In this document: positions 21,291-29,317 of the stretch, one piece after another
Numbering within the stretch: position 1 is the first letter of the stretch
How the letters are laid out: each line of letters starts with the position of its first letter
Origin: Enterococcus pseudoavium NBRC 100491
Lineage (GTDB): Bacteria; Bacillota; Bacilli; Lactobacillales; Enterococcaceae
DNA length: 64,000 bases
Assembly: GCF_001544295.1 (NCBI RefSeq)
Contig: NZ_BCQF01000012.1
Location: forward strand, 23,275 to 87,274
Reading direction: 5' to 3'
The notes under the pieces: model-generated
Told to the model about the DNA's origin: nothing
The model's database searches: none
What the model saw: the letters and a program-made list of their open reading frames with translations, nothing else
Translations under genes and position numbers: made by a program

Positions 21291-24200
21291 TCATTCGACC
21301 TTCGTTGTTAATGTCCAATGAAAAGTTAATTCATGGACACCGGCTTGTTGCTGTTCTTTGGGTATTGTTAAACAAACTCCCTTGGTCTTGTCCCAATCTT
21401 CGAAGCTAGTCAGCCATGAACCTTTTTGGGTAAAGAGTATTTGTGGTTCTTTCAACGATTGCATTTGGCCCGCCTCTTGAAAATACAATTCCCCGGCTGT
21501 CGACATCTGAGCTTGCAAACTCAAACTCCACTGTTCTGGTTTTACCCGGCTATCTTGGACCTCCAGCCTACCAGAAATCTTCGGATAAAAATTGGTTTCT
21601 TTAGCTACCGGATGTTGCCCAAAATCAAGCAATACGGGAACGGACAACAGTTTAAGTACTCCCCTTGGCACTTGGAATTGTACACGAACTTGGTAATGAT
21701 AATTTGCTGTTGGCCGCCAGCTATTTTCAGTAAAAATGCTTTGCTCTCCACGACTAGTCACTATTTCTGCTTGCTGGAAAGAAAAAGCATCTGTTTCCGG
21801 AAAGCTTAAACTAGCCGTATTTATCTTTTCGGCTGGGACAATTATTTCCCCTTCGCGCCCGCCTGTCTTCCCCCAAAGATCCAACGGCAACGGCTGATTA
21901 TTAGGTTTTAAAGAAAAATCATGCTTGACGCTACCGATTGGGCTGATCACCTGATACTCAATGATCGCTGCGGCTACTGCCAAACCTGTATTTCCATTAA
22001 AATCGCCCGTATATGTCCGACCCATCTCGTCAAAACCAATAAAATTTTCTGGAGCTAAATGACTCTCACTGCCAGCGAAAGTCATAATCGGATAGCCCGT
22101 CTGCTGAGCAAAATACGTTCCCGCAATTTTCACTTGCTCTTCAGGCTTCAGCAATCGCCAAGTCAATTTTTTATCGGGCGTTAGTTTTCGTAAAAAAATC
22201 TTTTCAGCTCCCGCTGGCGAATGTAGTTCAGCCTTCGCAGCTGTTACTAACTCACCCGTTTTCAACTCTTTTACAGCTAATCTGGCACTTTCTCCTAAGT
22301 AAAGCTTCCCAAATTGGTGATACGCTTGGTCAAAGTTGTCTTTCGTTGCTTCATTCCCATTACGGATTGAAGCGACCGATACTTTGTTTTCAATCATCAT
22401 TTTGGTAAAATTATTGATTTCCTCAATAAAAAGTTCTTTCTTTGCAGCACCTAAACGGATGTCCACTTCTGCCGTACTATTTTCGACTAAGCGATTAGAA
22501 AAAGTTGTCGCATCGCTGCCAATAATTGTTTCAATCAATGCAGCGGCTTGAATATCTAACGTCAAATCATGCCTTAGTTTACCGGCATAAGTATTTTTAA
22601 TCATCCCTTGAAGTAAAGAAAAAGTACTGTTTGGGGCATTAATTCGCAAATTGATTTCTGAGCTGAAGAGGTCTCTTGTCTCTATTCCACCATCACCGAT
22701 GACCGCGAGATCGGATAAATGATTTTCTGTATCCAATTCAAACTTCACTTGCTTACCGACCGCACCTAATTTATTGGCTGAACTCGCATTTTTCGGACGT
22801 CCAGCTGAAATTTGGCTTCCCGGTGCGAGTTTCACTGAATCAAGCAGTTTTAAAATGACCTCGCCACGGATCATTCCTTCATTTTGGATTCCGCCCATGA
22901 TCTGAGTACCCGTGCCTTTTTTCTTGAAACTACCACCGTGAACGACTAATTCCACATTCCCATCCACTAGATGATTGGAGCGCGTTCCTTCTGAGCCAGC
23001 CAAAACCCCTAAAAATTCGCCACCAGAAATAACAGCACTGACATTGGCTATTTGTCGATCTTGCGTGCTCCCGGCGGCTGCGATACTTTCCACTTTACCA
23101 CCGGTCACTTCAAGACGGCTATCTCCATAAATTCGATAACATCCGCCACCCGCACCGTAAATTCGATTCACTTGACCGCCATGTAGCTGGGTGTTACTGT
23201 TCCCAATAATCGTGCCAGAGAAGCTGCCTCCATAGGCAAAACCTAGCAAAGCTTTACGAATGATTAGGTTGGTTGTGCCATTGATAAAAAGTGTGTTTTC
23301 ATAAGCTGATTGACTATCACCGCCCCCTCCTGAGGCACTAAAACCATAACTTGAACCTAAATTCGATATCTCTGGCAAGCTATTGGGATCTATTTCCATT
23401 TGTTGGGCGTGGGTTCCCCAACGTTTACTGTAAACCAGATCCTCTTCTCCTAAAATCAGATAAACGTTGCCCTTAATCACTCCGGCAAAGCCCGCTCCGC
23501 GAACACTTTGAGTATTCCCTAAGCCCCCGCTAACACAGCCACCAAGTAAATGGGTCGTTACATTACCCTCAACGGAAAAAAGAGTCTTGCTTTCAGCTAA
23601 GCCTAGACGCTCCGCTGCCGTTAGCTGATCGTAAAAAGCTTCTTCTGGCGACTTATTTTGCGGATCGGTTAGATTGACCTCTGGTACTAAATTATTTGAA
23701 TTCGATAAAGCTTTTTTCTGAATCTCCATGCCCCCGGCGCCATCCATTCGCGTAAAAGAACCCTTTCCTACTTCTCCAGCATAGATAGAATTTTCGATGC
23801 TCCCGATAATTCTGCCGCTATATTGATTTCCGCCGACAAAGCTACGCTCACCTTGCTGAAATTGGCGTGTATCAAGATGCGTCGTAATGGCGCGGTCCGC
23901 TCCTACGATCTCGCCTACTTGAGAGCCCCCAATTAAAATTCCTGCTGAAGAAAAACTACCCGCTCCGTTAATAGTTGTCTGAATTGGTCCACACCTACCG
24001 TAAGCGACTCCGCCTACAAAATTGCCTAGCGTAAAATCCGCTGCAGTCGAAGCTAATTGATTCGTAATTCCACCTGTGACTTCGCAAGGTTCGGCTTCTG
24101 TACCGATCCCACCGCCGTAATAGCTGGCGAGGCTTCCACTCAAATGGTTGATTTCAGTGCGAATCTCACCGACAACTTGGCCTTCCAGAGACCCACCACA

Positions 24201-24830
24201 CAATTGTGAAATATTTCCAACCAAATTTTTGATTTGAATCGTTGGATTTCCGGTTAATACCCCCGTTTCATTGCCCCCGTAGATTTCCCAACTTCCCCCG
24301 ATTACCTGCTGAAAAATCAGTAGCGGATCCCCAAATAAATTTTGATTGCTCCCACCAAATAGTTGTGTCCTTTGGTTATGCTGAATTTTTTCAAAAAGTA
24401 AACGATGACCGTTGCCATAAATTCGCGGGGCTTGGAGAGCGAGGTCTTCAAAATGAAGATCTTGACCAAAGAAACACGTATCTGGTAAAACTAACTCCGC
24501 TTTCGAAGAGCTTCCTTTTATAGTCAACGCTGGCGAGACACTAACGAAGTTAATGGTAGCAGGCGTAGGCTCGGAGTAAATGACATTCTCTCCAATAGCA
24601 GTCCGACTCAAATCGAGTGCACCATCAAGTTGGATCGTGTAACTATCAGCCGTTCCCGCTCGACTAAGATCCAGCAATAATGTTTTCCAGCCTTCCACGT
24701 TCAACGAGTATTCTGCTTGCTGATTAATTGCCGGAGTTACGGTCAAAGAATCCGCTTCTACCTGCGTTTCGAATGGGTTTAATAAAATGATAACTATATG
24801 AATCAAAAAATAAGCAATTTTTTTTGACAT
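21291..24830 (-). CDS. large secreted WxL-domain surface protein with glycine-rich, probably beta-helical core
   Basis: This is a 1,179-residue secreted protein. A signal peptide fills about residues 1-27 (MSKKIAYFLIHIVIILL...VEA). From about 130 to 720 there is a run of irregular units, each with a GG turn followed by G-x-hydrophobic-x-G and alternating hydrophobic residues, as in right-handed beta-helices. The C-terminus is a WxL domain: LDFG near 1066, V-x-D-S-R near 1092, the WxL motif WSL at 1101-1103 and the closing HWTL at 1171-1174. WxL domains attach proteins noncovalently to peptidoglycan. No LPxTG anchor is present. It lacks the usual DUF916 and small WxL partners and sits next to marR and an efflux pump. 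Role unknown; adhesion or carbohydrate binding is possible. Confidence 0.85.
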   Translation of the reverse strand: MSKKIAYFLIHIVIILLNPFETQVEADSLTVTPAINQQAEYSLNVEGWKTLLLDLSRAGTADSYTIQLDGALDLSRTAIGENVIYSEPTPATINFVSVSPALTIKGSSSKAELVLPDTCFFGQDLHFEDLALQAPRIYGNGHRLLFEKIQHNQRTQLFGGSNQNLFGDPLLIFQQVIGGSWEIYGGNETGVLTGNPTIQIKNLVGNISQLCGGSLEGQVVGEIRTEINHLSGSLASYYGGGIGTEAEPCEVTGGITNQLASTAADFTLGNFVGGVAYGRCGPIQTTINGAGSFSSAGILIGGSQVGEIVGADRAITTHLDTRQFQQGERSFVGGNQYSGRIIGSIENSIYAGEVGKGSFTRMDGAGGMEIQKKALSNSNNLVPEVNLTDPQNKSPEEAFYDQLTAAERLGLAESKTLFSVEGNVTTHLLGGCVSGGLGNTQSVRGAGFAGVIKGNVYLILGEEDLVYSKRWGTHAQQMEIDPNSLPEISNLGSSYGFSASGGGGDSQSAYENTLFINGTTNLIIRKALLGFAYGGSFSGTIIGNSNTQLHGGQVNRIYGAGGGCYRIYGDSRLEVTGGKVESIAAAGSTQDRQIANVSAVISGGEFLGVLAGSEGTRSNHLVDGNVELVVHGGSFKKKGTGTQIMGGIQNEGMIRGEVILKLLDSVKLAPGSQISAGRPKNASSANKLGAVGKQVKFELDTENHLSDLAVIGDGGIETRDLFSSEINLRINAPNSTFSLLQGMIKNTYAGKLRHDLTLDIQAAALIETIIGSDATTFSNRLVENSTAEVDIRLGAAKKELFIEEINNFTKMMIENKVSVASIRNGNEATKDNFDQAYHQFGKLYLGESARLAVKELKTGELVTAAKAELHSPAGAEKIFLRKLTPDKKLTWRLLKPEEQVKIAGTYFAQQTGYPIMTFAGSESHLAPENFIGFDEMGRTYTGDFNGNTGLAVAAAIIEYQVISPIGSVKHDFSLKPNNQPLPLDLWGKTGGREGEIIVPAEKINTASLSFPETDAFSFQQAEIVTSRGEQSIFTENSWRPTANYHYQVRVQFQVPRGVLKLLSVPVLLDFGQHPVAKETNFYPKISGRLEVQDSRVKPEQWSLSLQAQMSTAGELYFQEAGQMQSLKEPQILFTQKGSWLTSFEDWDKTKGVCLTIPKEQQQAGVHELTFHWTLTTKVE

Positions 24831-24914
24831 AAGCGTCTCCTTTTTTATACAATATACGTATAGAAGAGATTAATGTTTGGGATTATTTCAAGTTTGTCAA
24901 TCTAAGCCCCTTCG

Positions 24915-24943
24915 TTGCTTCTCGATAATGACTGTGCTATGAT
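24915..24943 (+). promoter_or_regulatory. promoter of the 6S RNA candidate
   Basis: TTGCTT (24915-24920) and TATGAT (24938-24943) are exactly 17 bases apart, with no open reading frame positioned behind them. The expected start site falls at about 24949-24951, where the closing stem of the RNA begins. Confidence 0.7.
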
Positions 24944-24948
24944 TGAGA

Positions 24949-25152
24949 TGGAAATTCTGTGATGTGCGCGTTGCCTACTTCAGTGTTGACCGAACATTTT
25001 TATTGATATCTTGGGATCCGTCTTGTGTCAAAGTTGGTAACATGCCTTTTCATTTGGTAGTTCGACGCTTAGACCATGGAACCCACCTGCTAGATTTTGC
25101 GGGATCAATACTATCGGGTGAATAACGGCATCGACGGAATTTTCCATTTTTT
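24949..25152 (+). ncRNA. ssrS: 6S RNA candidate
   Basis: A transcript of about 204 bases can fold into a long rod. The 5' end TGGAAATTCTGTGATG...GCGTT pairs with the 3' end AACGGCATCGACGGAATTTTCCA, followed by six T. A 6S RNA mimics an open promoter and binds sigma-70/A RNA polymerase. The size, the closed rod shape, the good promoter with no ORF, and the nearness to rarA (rarA and 6S-1 genes are close in Bacillus) all fit. The stretch between the stems is only loosely paired, as expected for the central bubble. A covariance-model search would settle it. Confidence 0.65.
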
Positions 25153-25159
25153 ATGGAAT

Positions 25160-25192
25160 AAAAGCAATTTGCGTACTGCAAATTGCTTTTTA
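25160..25192 (+). terminator. intrinsic terminator downstream of the 6S candidate
   Basis: AAAAGCAATTTGC pairs perfectly with GCAAATTGCTTTT around a five-base loop and is followed by TA. It ends just before the ribosome site of the next gene, so that gene would depend on read-through or on a promoter inside this hairpin region. Confidence 0.8.
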
Positions 25193-25210
25193 TTGTATAG
25201 GAGGAAGAAA

Positions 25211-25495
25211 ATGATCCGCATTCTATTATTTTTACTAGCACTTATTTTGTTATTCTGCAGCTATTATTTGATCAAAAAGCCACAAGGACTGCTTGTGCTT
25301 TTCAGTAAAGAAACACAAAACGAAGCCCGCAGCTTTTTACGTCAATTCGGAATTATTTATACCGTCTTAGGGATCATGGCGATTTTAGTTGGTGTGATTA
25401 ATCATCGCTCCTATTCAATGATGTATTTAATCCTACTTTTAGTCGTTGCTGCGATCTTCGCCTTGTTGATGGGATCAAAAACTAAAAACGGCTAA
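25211..25495 (+). CDS. small membrane protein of unknown function
   Basis: This 94-residue protein has three likely membrane helices at about residues 2-20, 48-65 and 70-88, with a cytoplasmic-looking basic loop (KKPQGLLVLFSKETQNEARSF) between the first two and a basic tail. AGGAGGAAGAAA precedes the ATG. I do not recognise the family; similar short membrane proteins occur in enterococci. It follows a terminator hairpin and is followed after 53 bases by a universal stress protein gene in the same direction. Confidence 0.8.
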   Translation: MIRILLFLLALILLFCSYYLIKKPQGLLVLFSKETQNEARSFLRQFGIIYTVLGIMAILVGVINHRSYSMMYLILLLVVAAIFALLMGSKTKNG

Positions 25496-25548
25496 TAGTA
25501 CCATTTTTTTTCGAATTGATTTAAAATTAGGAAAAGGAGTTGAGAACG

Positions 25549-26019
25549 ATGGAACAACAGTATAATAAGATTATGGTAGCAGTCGATGGCTCTGATGAAG
25601 CAGAATTGGCTTTCAAAAAAGCGGTAAACGTCGCAAAACGAAATCAAGCTGAATTATTACTCGCTCATGTCATTGATACTCGTGCATTTCAAACAGTTTC
25701 TTCTTTTGATAATGTCTTGGCCGAACAAGCGACCGATATGGCCAAACAAACACTAGCCGATTATGAAGCAGACGCTAAACGAGCGGGTGTCGAAAATATC
25801 AGTAAAGTGATTGAGTATGGCGCGCCAAAGGTCATGATTGCTAATCAGATCCCTGAGAGTAATCAAATCGATTTAATCATGCTTGGAGCAACTGGCTTGA
25901 ATGCCGTCGAACGTTTATTCATCGGTTCAGTCTCTGAATATGTTATTCGCAATGCCGATTGTGATGTATTAATCGTTCGGACAGACTTAGACAATCACCT
26001 TCCTGAAGACAAAGATTAA
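25549..26019 (+). CDS. universal stress protein, UspA family
   Basis: This 156-residue cytoplasmic protein with the USP alpha/beta fold begins YNKIMVAVDGSDEAELAF. The nucleotide-binding loop G-x2-G-x9-G-S is visible as GATGLNAVERLFIGSVSEYV near residues 113-132, so it may bind ATP. The ATG at 25549 is chosen over an upstream TTG because AAAAGGAG lies at a suitable distance. It may be cotranscribed with the small membrane protein. It ends at a strong bidirectional terminator. Confidence 0.94.
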   Translation: MEQQYNKIMVAVDGSDEAELAFKKAVNVAKRNQAELLLAHVIDTRAFQTVSSFDNVLAEQATDMAKQTLADYEADAKRAGVENISKVIEYGAPKVMIANQIPESNQIDLIMLGATGLNAVERLFIGSVSEYVIRNADCDVLIVRTDLDNHLPEDKD

Positions 26020-26034
26020 TTTTTATTCGTTAAA

Positions 26035-26088
26035 AAACTAGAAAAGGAGTTGTGACAAAATTTTTGTCACAACTCCTTTTCTAGTTTG
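26035..26088. terminator. bidirectional terminator between usp and fluC
   Basis: A nearly perfect 26-bp inverted repeat (AAACTAGAAAAGGAGTTGTG and its complement) centres on ACAAAATTTTTGT. Its outer A and T runs serve both convergent transcripts; it overlaps the fluC stop codon. Confidence 0.9.
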
Positions 26089-26431
26089 ATCCAATAACGA
26101 TCCCGATAAAACTTAACAGTAGGCCTAGACCGTAGGACCCGAAAACGTAACGATAAAACATCGGGCGATCATTTTTCCATAAAACAAATAATTCAAAATT
26201 ATAAGTCGAAAAGGTCGTATACCCGCCCATAATTCCTGTTCCTAAAAATAGATACAGTGGGTTAGAAAGATGCATACCAAAAAAAATACCTAACAGCAAA
26301 CTGCCGGTTAAATTAATAAAGAAAGTTGATTTCGGCAAACGAGTAGTTTTAGGTTCGAAATAATTATTCAAAGCAAAGCGCAACATCGCACCCAGCGCCG
26401 CTCCACTTCCGACTAACAAGGTCTCAATCAT
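26081..26431 (-). CDS. crcB: fluoride channel subunit FluC/CrcB (second copy)
   Basis: This 116-residue membrane protein has four helices and exports fluoride. FluC signatures include GAALGAMLRFALN near residues 9-21 and the GIMGGYTTFSTYNFE block near 67-81, with the aromatic and Thr residues that line the pore. Its start overlaps the end of the other crcB copy by four bases. Many Gram-positive bacteria carry two adjacent crcB genes whose products form a heterodimer, in contrast to single-gene homodimers. Confidence 0.94.
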   Translation of the reverse strand: MIETLLVGSGAALGAMLRFALNNYFEPKTTRLPKSTFFINLTGSLLLGIFFGMHLSNPLYLFLGTGIMGGYTTFSTYNFELFVLWKNDRPMFYRYVFGSYGLGLLLSFIGIVIGSN

Positions 26432-26808
26432 TGAGCTGCCGCCTTTCTATGATAAATAATCTCCCCTAGGATAGTCATCCCTAAACCACCCACAAAAGAT
26501 AACACTAAATAAATGATGGCCAACCCAATTTGACCTGTTTGAACCAATTTCAGCGTGTCGAGGGCAAAGGAAGAAAAGGTGGTCAACGCACCACAAAAAC
26601 CTACGCCAACTCCCAAAACCAACCGCGCAGAAACATCAATATCACTTAAAATATGTTTTACCACCCAACTAAAGATAAAACAGCCTAATAAATTAACTAA
26701 TAGTGTTCCTAACGGAAATCCACCTATGGTAGGAATCCAGAGACCTAACCAATAGCGAGCAGTTCCCCCGATAAATGCGAAAAAGGCAATGACTAAATAG
26801 TCCAACAT
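26428..26808 (-). CDS. crcB: fluoride channel subunit FluC/CrcB (first copy)
   Basis: This is a 126-residue membrane protein of the same family. It has the N-terminal GGTARYWLG block near residues 15-23 and the conserved GFCGALTTFSSFALD near 71-85. The ATG at 26806-26808 is chosen because GGAG lies nine bases upstream; earlier ATGs sit on or before that site. It is the first gene of the crcB pair. The upstream gap shows no fluoride riboswitch (crcB motif). Confidence 0.93.
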   Translation of the reverse strand: MLDYLVIAFFAFIGGTARYWLGLWIPTIGGFPLGTLLVNLLGCFIFSWVVKHILSDIDVSARLVLGVGVGFCGALTTFSSFALDTLKLVQTGQIGLAIIYLVLSFVGGLGMTILGEIIYHRKAAAQ

Positions 26809-26945
26809 GCTTTTCATCTCCATTGTTTTATTCTTTTTTCACTATAAAACGATTGATTTTAAGTTGCAAATAATACCATCTTTTTCATCAATTATTTTCA
26901 AAGCATGTTAAACTGAGAATATTCTTGGATAAGTGAGGGTTATTT

Positions 26946-27620
26946 ATGAAAGGTATTATTTTTGATTTTAACGGAACAATGTTTATGGATTCAGATCTCC
27001 ATGAAAAAGCATGGCTATCTTTACTCCAAAAATATTCTACGAAAGAATTGACTGATGAGGATATTTTGAAAAATATTCACGGCAAGACCAATGACGTGAT
27101 TTTACGCTATTTTATTTCGACAAACTTAACCGCTGATGAAGTGGAAAAATTATCAGATGAAAAAGAAGCCTATTATCGCAAATTGGTTCTAGACAGTCCC
27201 GCTCATAAAGAATTTACTAAAGGATTAGTCGACGTATTGGATTACTTAAAAGCCAATCATTTTCCCATGACGATTGCTTCTGCTTCACCTAAAGTAAATA
27301 TGGATTTTTATTTCGGCTACTTAAACTTAGGAAAATGGTTTGATTACGATAAAATCGTTTATCATGATGGGACCTTTCCTGGTAAACCAGCACCGGATAT
27401 TTTTCTGATTGCAGCCGAAAAAATCGGCCTAGCCCCTGAAAATTGTCTAGTCATCGAAGATTCTTACTCTGGTCTACAAGCCGCTCATAACGCCAAGATT
27501 GGCACGATCGTCGCGATTGATCCCGCCGGTAAAAATCGGGCTCTCTTTGCAGCAGAAGGGCTTGCCAAAAAAAATGTAATTGAAGACTTCACTACGTTTA
27601 TTCCAACTTATTTAAGCTAA
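26946..27620 (+). CDS. HAD-family phosphatase/phosphomutase-like protein
   Basis: This 224-residue protein of HAD subfamily I resembles beta-phosphoglucomutase. Motif I reads FDFNGT with the nucleophile Asp7, but the second Asp of D-x-D is Asn9. Motif II is ASASPK near residue 116. Motif III/IV is KPAPDIF then VIEDSYSGLQAA near 148-180. A cap domain fills about 15-85. The D-x-N form suggests an altered acid-base step, so phosphatase or an unusual substrate is possible. It stands alone between promoter-like AT-rich sequence and a terminator. Confidence 0.88.
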   Translation: MKGIIFDFNGTMFMDSDLHEKAWLSLLQKYSTKELTDEDILKNIHGKTNDVILRYFISTNLTADEVEKLSDEKEAYYRKLVLDSPAHKEFTKGLVDVLDYLKANHFPMTIASASPKVNMDFYFGYLNLGKWFDYDKIVYHDGTFPGKPAPDIFLIAAEKIGLAPENCLVIEDSYSGLQAAHNAKIGTIVAIDPAGKNRALFAAEGLAKKNVIEDFTTFIPTYLS

Positions 27621-27656
27621 AAAGATCGCAACGAAAGTTTTCGTTGCGACCTTTTT
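27621..27656. terminator. terminator between the HAD gene and the isochorismatase-like gene
   Basis: TCGCAACGAAA pairs with TTTCGTTGCGA, with an A run before and a T run after, so it can act in both directions. Confidence 0.88.
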
Positions 27657-28200
27657 AGATAAGTTTCGCTCCTAAAGTATGTTTGAAATGATTCAATGCC
27701 CAAGTATGTCCCGTTGCATCAAAACTAGCTACCGCTTTTTCAGGAATCACCAGCTGATAGCCTAAGTTATAAGCATCCACTGCGGTATGTAGCACACAGA
27801 TATCCGTGCAGACACCCGTCAAACAAAGCTCTTTGATTCCGCGTTCCCGCAGCCTAATATCCAAATCCGTACCGCTAAAAGCGGAATAATGCCGTTTATC
27901 CATCCAATACATATTTTTCTCCGCCTTGTTTGCTTGATAAAAATCAGCCAGCGAACCATATAAATCCCGACCGCTTGTCCCAATGACATTGTGGGGCGGA
28001 AAAAGTTCATTTTCCGGATGGTAGTGATCACTTGGATCATGACCATCAATCGCAAAGACGACAAAATCACCCTTTTGAAAATATTCCTTTGTCACCGCTA
28101 CTAGCTCCTGCTCAATTGCTTGCCCCGCCTCACCAGTGGTCAATTTTCCATCCGTTGCAACAAAATCACTGGTATAATCAATCGAAAGTAATGCTCGCAC
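27655..28200 (-). CDS. pncA: nicotinamidase-like cysteine hydrolase (isochorismatase family)
   Basis: This 181-residue cytoplasmic enzyme would convert nicotinamide to nicotinate for NAD salvage. The catalytic triad is visible as Asp8 (SIDYTSDF), Lys102 (DKRHYSAF) and Cys135 (GVCTDICV). Metal-binding Asp52, His54 and His70 lie in IDGHDPSDHY...PPHN. The start codon is GTG with AGGAGG upstream. The match to PncA rather than to general isochorismatase relatives rests on the metal site, so the specific activity is likely but not certain. Confidence 0.88.
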   Translation of the reverse strand: MRALLSIDYTSDFVATDGKLTTGEAGQAIEQELVAVTKEYFQKGDFVVFAIDGHDPSDHYHPENELFPPHNVIGTSGRDLYGSLADFYQANKAEKNMYWMDKRHYSAFSGTDLDIRLRERGIKELCLTGVCTDICVLHTAVDAYNLGYQLVIPEKAVASFDATGHTWALNHFKHTLGAKLI

Positions 28201-28254
28201 GTAAATTCCTCCTAATTTATATCAACAAAGTAGCTCTTGTTCAGAAAACCGTTT

Positions 28255-28947
28255 TTATTTCAAATGGTTAACAAATTCTATTACTAGCTGTGCAGACAAA
28301 GTCCCTGTCCGGTTAACGAATTCTTCATGGGTTTCAGTGGCTTCGCTATCTGCGGTATCACTGATCGCCCGGACAATTAGGAAAGGAATCCCAAATTGTG
28401 CAGCCGTGTGCCCAATTGCTGCCCCTTCCATCTCGACTGCTAAAGCATCGGGAAAGGCTGCTTTGATTTCATAAATTTTTGAAGGGCTGCTGACAAAAGT
28501 ATCCCCTGAAACTACCAACCCGACATGCGCCGTCTGCTCCATTTTTTTGCTAGCTTCCAGCATTTCGCTTTTTAGATAAGTCGAACTTTCAAAATAAAGC
28601 GGCATCCCAGGCACTTGACCAATTTGATAGCCAAAAGTCGTAGCATCCACATCAAAATAGGCCACCTTATCCGCAATCACTAAATCGCCAATTCCTAGAC
28701 CGGCCCCAATCCCGCCAGCAGTTCCCGTATTAATCACCATGTTGACTTTATATTGCTGAATCAGAACAGAAGTCGTAATCGAGGCTAAGACTTTCCCAAT
28801 CCCTGATTGGACGACGATCACTTCATGATTGCCTAAACTACCGGAAATAAATAAAGCTCCGGATTGCTCCCAAGATAAAGGATGCTCTAATTTTTCACGT
28901 AATGCTTTAACTTCTGGTTCCATTGCTCCAATAATACCAATTTTCAT
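28255..28947 (-). CDS. mtnN: 5'-methylthioadenosine/S-adenosylhomocysteine nucleosidase
   Basis: This 230-residue enzyme cleaves methylthioadenosine and S-adenosylhomocysteine, by-products of SAM use. It starts MKIGIIGAMEPEV, with the purine-phosphorylase fold motif NTGTAGGIG near 77-85, VSGDTFV near 150-156, and VEMEGAAIGH near 171-180, where the Glu of MEGA binds the ribose and an Asp near 198 (ISDTAD) is the catalytic acid. It lies just downstream of macP and the nudix gene, the same order as in Streptococcus pneumoniae. Confidence 0.96.
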   Translation of the reverse strand: MKIGIIGAMEPEVKALREKLEHPLSWEQSGALFISGSLGNHEVIVVQSGIGKVLASITTSVLIQQYKVNMVINTGTAGGIGAGLGIGDLVIADKVAYFDVDATTFGYQIGQVPGMPLYFESSTYLKSEMLEASKKMEQTAHVGLVVSGDTFVSSPSKIYEIKAAFPDALAVEMEGAAIGHTAAQFGIPFLIVRAISDTADSEATETHEEFVNRTGTLSAQLVIEFVNHLK

Positions 28948-28968
28948 CTGTTATTCCTCCATCGTTGT

Positions 28969-29253
28969 TTAAATAAAGAATACCGCCAACATCACTATAA
29001 TTAACAGTAATAAGACTACAATAATCGCCTTATTCAAAAAACTGCTGCGTTCTTTTTGCTTCACTCGTTCACTACTGCGGGATTTTGTCACGGGTTTATG
29101 CTTTTTCAGCTCTTTACGATACACGTTGCTGATTTCTTTTTCTCTTTTTTCATAGGCTCGCTCAGCGGCTTTGCTTTGTTCTTCCGCTAAACGCGCTTGC
29201 TCTTCTTTTCGTTTTCGCAATTCACTGCGGGTCACCAAGGGTGATTGGCCCAT
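28969..29253 (-). CDS. macP: MacP-like cell-wall synthase accessory protein
   Basis: This 94-residue membrane protein has a charged cytoplasmic part (about 1-70, beginning MGQSPLVTRSELRKRKEEQ) and one C-terminal helix at about 73-93. The position between a nudix gene and mtnN, the N-terminal sequence and the size match MacP of S. pneumoniae, which is a substrate of the Ser/Thr kinase StkP and an activator of the class A penicillin-binding protein PBP2a. Thr and Ser residues in the cytoplasmic part could be phosphorylated. A class A PBP gene is also in this window (45859-48060), though not adjacent. Confidence 0.8.
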   Translation of the reverse strand: MGQSPLVTRSELRKRKEEQARLAEEQSKAAERAYEKREKEISNVYRKELKKHKPVTKSRSSERVKQKERSSFLNKAIIVVLLLLIIVMLAVFFI

Positions 29254-29317
29254 CCACGATCCCCTCCTTTTAACTTCTATTCACTAATCTGAAAAATGTG
29301 TTTGGCAAAACAAGCCA

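Noticed and set aside
24943..25125. Short reading frame within the 6S candidate on the plus strand
   Set aside because: It has no ribosome site and lies inside a transcript with strong end pairing; an RNA gene fits better.
26824..26945. Fluoride riboswitch upstream of the crcB pair
   Set aside because: The conserved pseudoknot core bases of the crcB motif are not visible.
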